Shown here: positions 8,099-15,756 of the stretch, piece by piece
How the letters are laid out: the number at the start of each line of letters is the position of its first letter
Numbering within the stretch: the first letter of the stretch is position 1
NCBI GenBank assembly: GCA_029260015.1
Contig: JAJDEB010000002.1
Coordinates: forward strand, 62,001-126,000
DNA from: Phycisphaerae bacterium
GTDB taxonomy: Bacteria; Planctomycetota; Phycisphaerae; UBA1845
Length of the DNA: 64,000 nt
Direction of reading: 5' to 3'
Program-made: the position numbers and the translations under genes
Notes under the pieces: generated by a model
What the model saw: the letters and a program-made list of their open reading frames with translations, nothing else
The model's database searches: none
What the model was told of the DNA's origin: nothing

Positions 8099-8500
8099 TT
8101 ACGCCTGCGCGCCTTCTGATCGTTTCGTGCGGGCTTGTTCGACGATGGACTCAAGCTCACGCAGGTCACGCTCCGACAAACGATCCGTTTCCGCAAAGTG
8201 CGAAAGCATCGCCGGAACCGATCCAGAGAAAAAATCATTGACGATGTTCACAGCCCCACGCAATCCAAATCTCGCGCGAGTTACGGTTGGCGCGTAGACA
8301 TTCGCACGGCCAACCCGATGTGAACCCACAAATCCCTTTCTCTCCAAAACCTGCATCATCGTGAGAACCGAAGTGTATGCCAGGTCGCGCTTGTCTTTCA
8401 GTGCCTCCTGCACCTTCCGAACAGTGACCTCGCCTTCGTCCCACACCACGTCCATGATCAAAGACTCAAGTGGCGTCAGATTCTTTGGCATTTTTGCCAT
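8099..8500 (-). CDS. blaI: BlaI/MecI/CopY-family transcriptional repressor
   Basis: The 133-aa protein has the BlaI winged helix: LTPLESLIMDVVWDEGEVTVRKVQEAL, then DLAYTSVLTMMQVLERKGFV as the recognition helix region, and VYAPTVTRARF. The C-terminal half (about 85-125) is the dimerisation domain where the protease normally cuts. It lies 131 nt upstream of the M56 gene on the same strand. A -10 box 43 nt upstream is overlapped by a TACTA-N7-TAGTA palindrome, so the gene is very likely self-repressed. Confidence 0.92.
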   Translation of the reverse strand: MAKMPKNLTPLESLIMDVVWDEGEVTVRKVQEALKDKRDLAYTSVLTMMQVLERKGFVGSHRVGRANVYAPTVTRARFGLRGAVNIVNDFFSGSVPAMLSHFAETDRLSERDLRELESIVEQARTKRSEGAQA

Positions 8501-8531
8501 ATTACGGTCGCTCCAATTCAGCCATGGGGGT

Positions 8532-8571
8532 TACTAACCTTAATAGTATCGGCTAGTTATCGCTCAATCAA
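8532..8571 (-). promoter_or_regulatory. blaI promoter overlapped by TACTA-N7-TAGTA operator
   Basis: Minus-strand boxes TTGATT (8566-8571) and TACTAT (8543-8548) are exactly 17 bp apart. The -10 is part of the perfect palindrome TACTA-N7-TAGTA at 8532-8548. The same palindrome with the same spacing recurs at 8637-8653. Palindromes overlapping the -10 are the usual mode of BlaI/MecI control; the match to this particular BlaI is inferred from position and repetition. Confidence 0.8.
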
Positions 8572-8626
8572 CGAACTTCTCAAAAGACCGGGTCACATAA
8601 AATATTGCCTCAATCCCAAAAAAAGC

Positions 8627-8654
8627 TTGATTTGAATACTAAACTATATAGTAT
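8627..8654 (+). promoter_or_regulatory. Second BlaI-type operator with divergent promoter
   Basis: The palindrome TACTA-AACTATA-TAGTA occupies 8637-8653, identical in half-sites and spacing to the one in front of blaI. On the plus strand TTGATT (8627-8632) and TAGTAT (8649-8654) are 16 bp apart, so the operator again covers the -10. This would drive a transcript toward the phosphatase-like lipoprotein gene at 8998 with a leader of about 340 nt. The promoter is weaker by consensus than that of blaI. Confidence 0.6.
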
Positions 8655-8750
8655 GCTTAGTAGCTGTGACGGACAAGGCGACGCAAACGACCGTGCGACA
8701 CAGCTTTGAGAGAGCAAACAAAAAACACATAGCCAGTTCCTCCTTCACGA

Positions 8751-8864
8751 GTGATGGCACCAGCCATCACGAACCGCGTCTCCCGCCTAGAGACGTATTT
8801 GATCGGGGACCCTTCTGCGGCTTGACCACCACACACCCCCACCCTGACCCCAGCCGCAGAAGGG
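8751..8864 (+). other. Three consecutive hairpins in the 8654-8998 leader; possible structured RNA
   Basis: Between the second operator and the lipoprotein gene are GTGATGGC/GCCATCAC (8751-8758 with 8763-8770, 4-nt loop), CGTCTC/GAGACG (8777-8782 with 8790-8795) and a 13-bp stem CCCTTCTGCGGCT (8810-8822) with its inverse at 8852-8864. No T-run follows, so they are not standard terminators. A GTG-initiated frame at 8666-8959 crosses the region but has no ribosome site or recognisable sequence. I see nothing else in 8655-8997. Confidence 0.4.
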
Positions 8865-8997
8865 GAAGTTCCCCCCTATTCCCCTTCAGCAATGAGAATC
8901 CCGGTGAACTGCAGCAGCGCCTCGCGATTGTAATTTGCGTCATTCGCTGCTGGCCATAACATCCACAGCAGAAGGCAAAGCAATTTATCATTTAGCG

Positions 8998-9546
8998 GTG
9001 AGCACAAATTTGAAAACGAACATCATTCGCACGAAGCTTGTCTTGATTTCGTTTGGGATTTTGGTGGGCGGCTGCCATCGACCTGCCGCAGAGGTTCAAC
9101 AAATGGACGTACCAGGAATCGTCAACTTAAAAACCGCCGGCGACATTTTGATTTCAGGAGCAGCCGACGAACGCGGCATCGAATACATCAGGTCGGAAGG
9201 CGTCTCTGATATCATCGACCTGCGCCGTAGCGAAGAAATCGACCCGCAATACGTCGCAGCCGTCAAGAGCGCCGGCATGAACTATCACCACATCCCGATG
9301 ATGTCGAATGCCATGACGGATGAACAGGCGAAGCAATTCCTGGAGGCTATGGAGGGCATTCAAAACACGCGTGTCCTTCTTCAATGCGCGTCAGCCAACC
9401 GTTCGGGCGGTATGTTCGGTCTGTATCTTGGTGCGACCGGAAAGTGCTCAACCGAAGAGGCCCTCGCCCAGGCACAAGCTGCTGGCATGCGCCATCCGGG
9501 CCTTGCCCAATCGATTCAAACCTACCTGCAGAAGCAAGACAAATAG
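8998..9546 (+). CDS. Lipoprotein with protein-tyrosine-phosphatase-like (DUF442/DSP-type) domain
   Basis: I place the start at GTG 8998-9000, which gives MSTNLKTNIIRTKL, a hydrophobic stretch and the lipobox VGGC at about residue 25; an earlier ATG at 8935 would put 21 unlikely residues before this. The mature part has IDLRRSEEIDP (general-acid region) and the active-site loop LLQCASANRSGG, where a Cys and an Arg four residues apart resemble the beta-lactamase-hydrolase-like phosphatase domain. It would act outside the cytoplasmic membrane. It ends 1 nt before the convergent helicase gene. The BlaI-type operator upstream suggests membership in that regulon. Confidence 0.7.
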   Translation: MSTNLKTNIIRTKLVLISFGILVGGCHRPAAEVQQMDVPGIVNLKTAGDILISGAADERGIEYIRSEGVSDIIDLRRSEEIDPQYVAAVKSAGMNYHHIPMMSNAMTDEQAKQFLEAMEGIQNTRVLLQCASANRSGGMFGLYLGATGKCSTEEALAQAQAAGMRHPGLAQSIQTYLQKQDK

Positions 9547-9547
9547 A

Positions 9548-11527
9548 TCATTCTGAATGCATGTGTGAGTCTTCATCCCCGTTGCTTGAAACAACAACGA
9601 CTTCGCACTCCGGAAGCGCCTTTAGAAACGCGTGGCCATATCGTTTTGTCACGACGCGCGGATCGAGAATGACCACAATGCCGTGATCGGTGTTCGCGCG
9701 GATGAGCCGGCCAAAGCCCTGACGAAACTTCAGAATCGCTTCGGGCAATTGGAACTCCATGAACGGATTCCCACCGCGTCGCCGAATTTGCTCAATCCGC
9801 GCTTCGATGGCCGGCCGATCGGGCACCGCAAAAGGCAATCGCGTCATGATGATGTTGCAAAGCGCATCACCGGGAACATCCACACCCGTCCAAAAGCTAT
9901 CCGTCCCAAAGATAACGCTCCGCTCCGATTCGCGAAAACGATTGAGCAGTGTCGAACGCGGCGCTCCCTGACCCTGCACCAACAGTTCGATATCAAGGTC
10001 GCTGAAGAAGTCCGCCAGCGCTTCGGCGCACCGATTCATCAGGTCGTAACCCGTAAACAACACAAACGCCCTACCGTCACTTAGCTTGATATACTTCTCG
10101 ATTCCGTCGCACACCGCCTGGGCGTAGTTTGCACTCGAAGGCTCAGGCATGTCCTTTTCGACGTAGACTTTGACCTGCTCTGCATAATTAAATGGCGAAC
10201 CCAGCGACGCTTGCGACACATCGGAAAGACCGAGGCGACTCCGCATGTAACCGAATTCATCTCCCGGCTTGACTGTGAGTGTCGCGCTGGTCATCACCAC
10301 GCTCGGTACCGTACTGAACAGCGTATCCTTCAGCGATGCAGCTACATCGATGGGCCGGCCATGCAGCGCAACCCTGCCATCGCGCCGATCTTCAAGTTCG
10401 ACCCAATAGACCCAGTCCTCATGCTGCTGCTCGACGGCTTCTTCCAGCAGATCCGCAAAGCTGCTTACGCGATCCATGTGGGCGTTGATCTCGAAGCGGT
10501 CTTCCTCCTCTTCGATCTGGCTTCGAACGGCTCGAAGTCTGCGATTCAGTTCGCGCAGCGCATCGCTCAATGCATTGTGCACCGGCGGTGGTTCCACCAA
10601 TCGCCCGTTGGAGCGCCCATGATTGCGCTGCCAGTTGCGCAGCTCGTCGAAGAATTGCTCCATAAAATCATGCGCCGCCCGCACTGCCCGCACGGCAGCA
10701 TCCGCATGAAAACCCGCCAGCAAACCGCGTTTGGTGCGATCGTTGTACAAGCTCGCCAACAGGAACCGAATCTGCGAACTCGTCAAATGAATACCGAAAT
10801 GATCACCCGCCACTGAATCAATCGTGTGGGCTTCGTCGAGAATGGCAAAGTCGTAATCGGGAAGCACACCTGCGCCCGCACGTCGCAAAGCGAGGTCTGC
10901 AAAGAAGAGCGCGTGATTGACGATCAGCAGTTTGGCATGTCGCGCGCGCCGCCGGGCTTGTTGATAGTGACACTTGTCGTAATAACTGCACCGCCGGCCC
11001 ATGCAGTTGCCATGTTCGCTCTTGACTTTCTCCCACACCGGGTAGGGCGGAGCCACCGGCAGATCAGCCAGCGAACCGTCCGTCGTCTTATACGCCCAGT
11101 CCTCAATCTGCCAGAGCGATTCGACGTGTTCGCGTGATTGAAAGAGCAGGTCCTGTCGCCGACTGGCTTGGGCCAATCGCCGGAGTCCGATGTAATTCGA
11201 CCGCCCCTTCACCAGGACAGCCGAAAACTCATCGGGCAGAACCGATGCCAGAAACGGAATGTCTTTCTCGAAGAGCTGCTCCTGAAGCGCGATCGTATGC
11301 GTCGAGATGACCACCCGGTCGCCATACTCGGTGACCCGCTCAATCGCGGGCAGCAGATACGCAAAGCTCTTGCCGACACCGGTACCGGCTTCTATGAGCA
11401 AATGCTCGCGCTCGTCAAACGCCCGAGCCACTTCTTCGACCATTTCCAACTGCTGTGGTCGAACTTCAAACCCGGGCATTCTTCGCGCGATTAAGCCTTC
11501 ACTGCCAAGCGCTTCGACACATCCCAT
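9548..11527 (-). CDS. dinG: DinG/XPD-type ATP-dependent helicase
   Basis: A 659-aa superfamily 2 DNA helicase of the DinG group, acting on forked or damaged DNA or R-loops. Walker A is AGTGVGKS at about 47-54, the DEAH box is FAILDEAHTIDS at about 229-240, and the C-terminal domain has VILDPRVVTKRYG and the Q-x-x-GR-like FRQGFGRLIR. The iron-sulfur region has three cysteines in GNCMGRRCSYYDKC, but the position that supplies the first Cys in E. coli DinG (N-Y-L-C) reads NYIGLRRL here. Cluster binding is therefore uncertain. There is no exonuclease domain. Confidence 0.85.
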   Translation of the reverse strand: MGCVEALGSEGLIARRMPGFEVRPQQLEMVEEVARAFDEREHLLIEAGTGVGKSFAYLLPAIERVTEYGDRVVISTHTIALQEQLFEKDIPFLASVLPDEFSAVLVKGRSNYIGLRRLAQASRRQDLLFQSREHVESLWQIEDWAYKTTDGSLADLPVAPPYPVWEKVKSEHGNCMGRRCSYYDKCHYQQARRRARHAKLLIVNHALFFADLALRRAGAGVLPDYDFAILDEAHTIDSVAGDHFGIHLTSSQIRFLLASLYNDRTKRGLLAGFHADAAVRAVRAAHDFMEQFFDELRNWQRNHGRSNGRLVEPPPVHNALSDALRELNRRLRAVRSQIEEEEDRFEINAHMDRVSSFADLLEEAVEQQHEDWVYWVELEDRRDGRVALHGRPIDVAASLKDTLFSTVPSVVMTSATLTVKPGDEFGYMRSRLGLSDVSQASLGSPFNYAEQVKVYVEKDMPEPSSANYAQAVCDGIEKYIKLSDGRAFVLFTGYDLMNRCAEALADFFSDLDIELLVQGQGAPRSTLLNRFRESERSVIFGTDSFWTGVDVPGDALCNIIMTRLPFAVPDRPAIEARIEQIRRRGGNPFMEFQLPEAILKFRQGFGRLIRANTDHGIVVILDPRVVTKRYGHAFLKALPECEVVVVSSNGDEDSHMHSE

Positions 11528-11567
11528 GGGCTTAACCCTCCTCGATGGAGCCCGAATTTATTTCAAG

Positions 11568-12317
11568 CTACTCAGTGACGGTTAAGGTCAGCGAATCCAA
11601 CGCACACTCGACGTCGTCAGCCACGCCATCAAGGTAGACGAAATCCAATCGCTCAATCGTCGTACCCACCGGCGATTCAATTTCGACCATCGCGTCGTTG
11701 ACCGGAACCGCAATTGCTTCGATGGGTTGCGATGTGTCGTCGTTGCTGTCAGTGAATACCACCAAAGCGGCGTCTTCGCCTTCCAAACGCCCCCAGAAGA
11801 AACGGGCTTTGACGACGTTGAGACCGGTCAGATCGATCCGACCTGGGCCCACCGAAGAATTGATCATCCACGATCGCGAACCTTCACCATAAAGCGCGGG
11901 AATCCCTCGACGAATTGCAAATCCACCGGCAAAACCAATCTCGCGGCCGTCAACTTCAAACGTCAATTCAGTGTCGTCTTCCGGAAAACCAGATGCTGCT
12001 TCAAACGTAATCGTGGTCAGTTCGGTCTCTCCGGCATTTTGACCGTCATCGCTTCCAGCGTTATCTCCACCATCATTCCCACCGTTATCGTTACCGCCGT
12101 CGTTACCGCCATCTACTCCGCCGTCATTGCCACCATTGTCGTTATCCCCATTGTCGCCGCCGTCATTGCCGCCCCCGTCATTTCCAACATCGTTGCCTCC
12201 GTTCCCGCCGCCAGAGTTGCCGTCGCTGTCAGGATTCATGTCGCAGCCCGTCAGCCCGAACAACAAGATCCCCATTCCAAACAGACGCAATGATTTTGAC
12301 AGCAGTTGATTCAGCAT
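11568..12317 (-). CDS. Lipoprotein with Gly/Asn/Asp-rich linker and unknown C-terminal domain
   Basis: The N-terminus MLNQLLSKSLRLFG plus LLFGLTGC is a clear lipoprotein signal, cleaved before Cys25. Residues 28 to about 95 are an imperfect repeat of Gly, Asn and Asp (GGNDGG, GDNGDN units), a flexible acidic spacer that may bind calcium. From about residue 96 a 150-aa beta-rich domain (TTITFEAASGFPEDD onward) follows that I do not recognise. It may be a surface display module. The gene lies 40 nt after (upstream of) dinG on the same strand. Confidence 0.7.
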   Translation of the reverse strand: MLNQLLSKSLRLFGMGILLFGLTGCDMNPDSDGNSGGGNGGNDVGNDGGGNDGGDNGDNDNGGNDGGVDGGNDGGNDNGGNDGGDNAGSDDGQNAGETELTTITFEAASGFPEDDTELTFEVDGREIGFAGGFAIRRGIPALYGEGSRSWMINSSVGPGRIDLTGLNVVKARFFWGRLEGEDAALVVFTDSNDDTSQPIEAIAVPVNDAMVEIESPVGTTIERLDFVYLDGVADDVECALDSLTLTVTE

Positions 12318-12451
12318 GGTCTTCCTTTAACAATACGGCGCACCGCTGCACCCACAGCCGTTACGCTAAAATCCAATTATCTTCGTTTCAAAAAAATCAA
12401 ACACCGCGACATGGCGGCGCGCATGAGTCCGATTTTCCTATCGACATCATG

Positions 12452-13270
12452 TCAGCGGGTTGGCGTTTTGGCAACAATCTGTAAGTGACTGGCCCGCGCC
12501 ACCGCGTCGACATCACGACTCAATTTTTTCTCAATCTTCATCCACTCCATCCGATTCTTTGAGTCATCCAGCAACCCTCGAAAGTGTCGCTGGTTGAAGT
12601 TCAAAACCGTCTTGCCACGAATCTCCAACACCTCATAGCCAGCCGTTTCAAAAAGCGTTCTGGCTTCGCGCGGGGTGTATGTGTGAATGTCGAACTGCTC
12701 TTCTTTTTCCTTGGTCAGCCAGTGCGTCCTGCCCGATTTAAGAAAGTCGGCCATCTGCTTCGGCGAACCTTCCTTGAGGTAATACTCAAGCGCCCCGAGT
12801 TTGTTGTCGAGCGTCGCGATCAGGATCGAACCGGGCAGCAGTTTCTTTTTGATTTCCTTAAGCGCCCGTCCCGGTTTACTCGCGCATCCGATCGGATCAC
12901 CCATTGCGACGGCAAATGAATACGCCTCGTCCGGAACGTCGCCAAGATCACACAGGTCGGCTTGGAAGAACTCAGCCCGCTGCGATCGCCCCTGCTCCTC
13001 GATCGCCAACTTCGCCTTACCGATCATCGCTCCGGAGATATCCACACACGCCACGCTGTATCCACTCGAAAGCAATTTCATCGCCCACTTACCGGTACCA
13101 CACCCCAAGTCGAGCACCGGCACCGCAAGGTCGGCAGGCAGATGCGGCTTAAAATAGTCCCACGTTAAGGCGTCGTGGAACCGCCAGTAGACATCATCAT
13201 AAGATGCGTCGTAGCGGCGGGCGACTCGGTCGTGATAACGCTGGACAGCTGGCTTCTTTTTGCGGCTCAT
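12452..13270 (-). CDS. Class I SAM-dependent methyltransferase
   Basis: The 272-aa cytoplasmic protein has the Rossmann-type SAM fold. Motif I is VLDLGCGTGKWAMKLL at about 51-66, the acidic residue after strand 2 is CVDISGAMI, and AEFFQADLCDLGDV is the adenine-binding motif. The N-terminus KKKPAVQRYHDRVARRYDASYDDVYW resembles the small-molecule or ubiquinone-type methyltransferases. The substrate is not visible. It is divergent from the SpoIID-like gene, with about 100 nt between them. Confidence 0.85.
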   Translation of the reverse strand: MSRKKKPAVQRYHDRVARRYDASYDDVYWRFHDALTWDYFKPHLPADLAVPVLDLGCGTGKWAMKLLSSGYSVACVDISGAMIGKAKLAIEEQGRSQRAEFFQADLCDLGDVPDEAYSFAVAMGDPIGCASKPGRALKEIKKKLLPGSILIATLDNKLGALEYYLKEGSPKQMADFLKSGRTHWLTKEKEEQFDIHTYTPREARTLFETAGYEVLEIRGKTVLNFNQRHFRGLLDDSKNRMEWMKIEKKLSRDVDAVARASHLQIVAKTPTR

Positions 13271-13375
13271 AACCGGCTATTCTAATCAGCCAGGCGCGCA
13301 GTCGCCAACCACGCCGACAACTGATATAAGCCATTGTTCGTTAGCGAATTCCTTAAACATTCACGGAATCCAAAA

Positions 13376-14755
13376 ATGGCCAACCCATCAACACCCAACG
13401 TGCGCGACTGGTCGATCGAAAGCAATGTCGAACCCACGGTGCGCGTTGGCATCATCCTCAAACAAGACGCCCAAAAATTCATCAGCATCGATATTCCGGA
13501 TCACCAACACACAGTCTACGCCGACGGATTCAGCCTCGGTGATTTTGAGAAGACCAACATACGCCTTGCATTGTCAGGCGGGCAACTCGCGGTTACGGCT
13601 GGCGATCAAACCATTGCCGTCGAGCAATCCGTCAAGATCGAACCGAAAACCGCCAGCACGTCATCAGAAGACGCCATGATTGTCCACGACATCGTTGCGG
13701 GCCGAGGGTTTCATTGGCAGAAACGCTGTGACCAGTCGCTCGCCGGGGCGGCTGAAATCTTCGCTGAACGCACGTCGCTGATTCTCATCAACACGCTTCC
13801 GCTCGAAACGTATCTCGCCGGGGTCATCACTGCCGAAATGAGCGGCGCTTGCCCGGTGGAATTCCTCAAAGCCCAATGCGTGGTGGCTCGGTCGTGGCTG
13901 CTTGCAATGTCGGAATCCAAACACGATGCTGATCCATTCGACCGTTGCAACGACGATTGCTGCCAGCGCTATCAAGGCATCGCCAACACAAGCGGTGCAG
14001 CGTGGAGGGCAGTCGAGGAATGCCGCGGCATGGTTCTGCTCGACAACGACAGAAACGTCGTCGATGCGGTGTATTCAAAAAACTGCGGCGGTATATCTGA
14101 AACGCCAGAAAGCGTCTGGGGCGAAGCCAAACCGTGCGTCGAATCGATCTTCGACACGAGCGACCTTTCATCATTCGCATCACTAGCGCCCTCGACCGAA
14201 CAAGGTTTCGACGCTTATCTTCGAGCAGGCGATCAACTTGCCCCGCACGTTTATTGCAGCCCCAGCTTCGTACCGCCCGAAGTTCATTCAAAATACCTGG
14301 GCCACGTTGACGAACCTGATAATTATTATCGATGGTCGGTCACGCAGACGCGCCAAGAACTCGAGCAAGGACTGGCCAAGCGCGTCGATCAACTTTCTAC
14401 GATGGCCCAGCTAAACGACGTGACCGCTACCCTTCGCGGGGTGTCGGGCCGAGTACAAACGCTGCTTGTCGAATGGTGCGACCATGACGGGGAATTGCAC
14501 GAAACACTCATCGATCGCGAGTACAACATCCGCCATGCCTTACATCCACGATTTCTATACAGCAGCGCATTCGCCATCGAATCGATTCGCAACGACACAG
14601 GCGAATTGGAGTCGGTTACGCTAAACGGTTTGGGCTGGGGACATGGTGCGGGATTGTGCCAGATGGGGGCGCTGGGCATGGGCCTAGCGGATAAGCAACT
14701 GGCTGAAATCCTGAGCCATTACTTTCCGTCCGCCACGCAATCCCAAGCGTACTAA
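13376..14755 (+). CDS. SpoIID/LytB-domain protein
   Basis: The start is the ATG at 13376 (MANPSTPNVRDWS); a TTG at 13334 is open but has no ribosome site. The SpoIID core is at about residues 130-240: LPLETYLAGVITAEMSGACPVEFLKAQCVVARSW, where the Glu of the AEM motif corresponds to the catalytic acid of SpoIID glycan lyase. GLGWGHGAGLCQMGA near the C-terminus is the second family signature. In non-sporulating bacteria these proteins cut denuded peptidoglycan strands or relate to amidase activation. No signal peptide is evident, which is unusual for a wall enzyme. 459 aa. Confidence 0.85.
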   Translation: MANPSTPNVRDWSIESNVEPTVRVGIILKQDAQKFISIDIPDHQHTVYADGFSLGDFEKTNIRLALSGGQLAVTAGDQTIAVEQSVKIEPKTASTSSEDAMIVHDIVAGRGFHWQKRCDQSLAGAAEIFAERTSLILINTLPLETYLAGVITAEMSGACPVEFLKAQCVVARSWLLAMSESKHDADPFDRCNDDCCQRYQGIANTSGAAWRAVEECRGMVLLDNDRNVVDAVYSKNCGGISETPESVWGEAKPCVESIFDTSDLSSFASLAPSTEQGFDAYLRAGDQLAPHVYCSPSFVPPEVHSKYLGHVDEPDNYYRWSVTQTRQELEQGLAKRVDQLSTMAQLNDVTATLRGVSGRVQTLLVEWCDHDGELHETLIDREYNIRHALHPRFLYSSAFAIESIRNDTGELESVTLNGLGWGHGAGLCQMGALGMGLADKQLAEILSHYFPSATQSQAY

Positions 14756-14791
14756 ATCGCCCTAAATTCAGACGTGACAATGCACCAATGT

Positions 14792-14877
14792 CGTCTTTCC
14801 CGCGCACGCGGGAATCCAGCGGAAAAGCCAAGTCGGTCATGATGAATTCACTATTCCCATACTGCGATGGGATGACG
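14792..14877. repeat. 86-bp REPIN-like repeat, CGTC-TTCCCGCG family
   Basis: The left unit (14792-14819) contains the perfect palindrome TTCCCGCG-CA-CGCGGGAA at 14797-14814 and ends in ATCCAG. The right half (to TGACG at 14877) carries a degraded inverse, ATTCCCAT and ATGGGATGACG. A copy of the same total length sits at 34933-35018. This is a dispersed non-coding palindromic element. Apart from it and the rpsR terminator, I see nothing in 14756-15002. Confidence 0.7.
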
Positions 14878-14924
14878 AGAAAAACACCGCGCTTGGCTTG
14901 AATTCGCCATGAGGGTATGTGCGC

Positions 14925-14957
14925 AAAAAAACCGCACCATCGTTTGAAGGCGCGGTT
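14925..14957 (-). terminator. Intrinsic terminator of rpsR
   Basis: On the minus strand AACCGCGCC (14949-14957) pairs with GGTGCGGTT (14930-14938) around a 10-nt loop, followed by a run of seven T. It begins about 45 nt after the rpsR stop. The G-C-rich stem and U-run make it a convincing rho-independent terminator. Confidence 0.8.
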
Positions 14958-15002
14958 GGAATGCGATTCTTGATTGATCTTGGTTAAACTGTACGAACGC
15001 GA

Positions 15003-15290
15003 TTAGGTGCTGGTGTAAGGAAGCAGGGCCATGAAACGGGCTTGCTTGATCGCTTCCTTAAGCGCTCGCTGTTCTTGAGCGCTGGTGCCCGCACGCTTGC
15101 GGGTCATCATCTTGGCGCTGGTCGTCATGAACTTGCGCAGCAGATCAACTTCCTTGTAATCAACAACGGGGCCTTCCCAATCCTTACCCCGGCGATTCGG
15201 GAACCGATGGGCTGTATGAAAGCCGAACTTCTTCTTGTCTCCACCACCACCACCGCCGCCATCATTGTCGTTGCGCTTGTTGAATGCCAT
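15003..15290 (-). CDS. rpsR: 30S ribosomal protein S18
   Basis: S18 binds the 30S platform beside S6. The core is clear: VDYKEVDLLRKFMTTSAKMMTRKRAGTSAQEQRALKEAIKQARFMALLPYT. I start at the ATG at 15288-15290 (MAFNKRND) with AGGTGA upstream; a TTG three codons earlier is less likely. The N-terminal extension holds seven consecutive glycines followed by DKKKFGFHTAHR, giving 95 aa, longer than the usual 75-80. It is not next to rpsF or rplI as in most bacteria, so S18 is transcribed alone here and has its own terminator. Confidence 0.93.
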   Translation of the reverse strand: MAFNKRNDNDGGGGGGGDKKKFGFHTAHRFPNRRGKDWEGPVVDYKEVDLLRKFMTTSAKMMTRKRAGTSAQEQRALKEAIKQARFMALLPYTST

Positions 15291-15405
15291 ATCCGTCAAT
15301 CACCTAATATTGCGCCAGCCGATTGCTATTCAGCGGCATACACCAAATTTTCAAGGGGCTTACCAACGCCACCCCATTCATCACAAGATACCGTTAATCA
15401 CAGTC

Positions 15406-15621
15406 TCAGTTCTTGGCCGAGTCCATCACCCGTCGGAAATCGCCTTCGGCAACCACTTCGGACTCATCGATCAACATGATCGGAATCCCATCGCGAACCG
15501 GATAGCGGCGACGGGTTTTCTCATCCGTCGAATACAGCCATCCGTCATGCAAAACCAACGATGCGTGCGACTCCGGGCATGCCAGGATCTCAAGCAATTC
15601 TTTGTCGATCGTTTGACCCAT
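15406..15621 (-). CDS. Trm112/YcaR-family small protein
   Basis: From the ATG at 15619-15621 the product is 71 aa (MGQTIDKELLEILACPESH). The family signature LLEILACP, the central strand WLYSTDEKTRRRYPVRDGIPIML and the tail IDESEVV match the bacterial Trm112-like (UPF0434) proteins, small zinc-ribbon relatives that in eukaryotes activate methyltransferases. Here only one Cys remains (C-P-E-S-H in place of C-P-x-C), so zinc binding is doubtful. It lies 115 nt upstream of rpsR on the same strand. Confidence 0.85.
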   Translation of the reverse strand: MGQTIDKELLEILACPESHASLVLHDGWLYSTDEKTRRRYPVRDGIPIMLIDESEVVAEGDFRRVMDSAKN

Positions 15622-15756
15622 ATTCCATGATCTCAACAAACACGCAAATGTGGCGGTTCTCACAGCGAGCCCAGCAGTTTACAACACTGCCGCGAATGTG
15701 ACAAGATAAGCAGCCGCACGATCTTCCTGTGACACAAACACCTGCATCATAAGAAT

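Noticed and set aside
8666..8959. A GTG-started 97-codon frame downstream of the second BlaI-type operator
   Set aside because: No ribosome site, composition unlike a folded protein, and it runs through three hairpins; a leader RNA explains the region better.
12040..12240. Low-complexity tract as a non-coding tandem repeat
   Set aside because: It is the in-frame Gly/Asn/Asp linker of the lipoprotein at 11568-12317, between a good lipobox and a folded domain.
13334..13375. TTG at 13334 as the start of the SpoIID-like gene
   Set aside because: No ribosome site, and the ATG at 13376 gives a protein of normal extent; the extra residues do not form a signal peptide.
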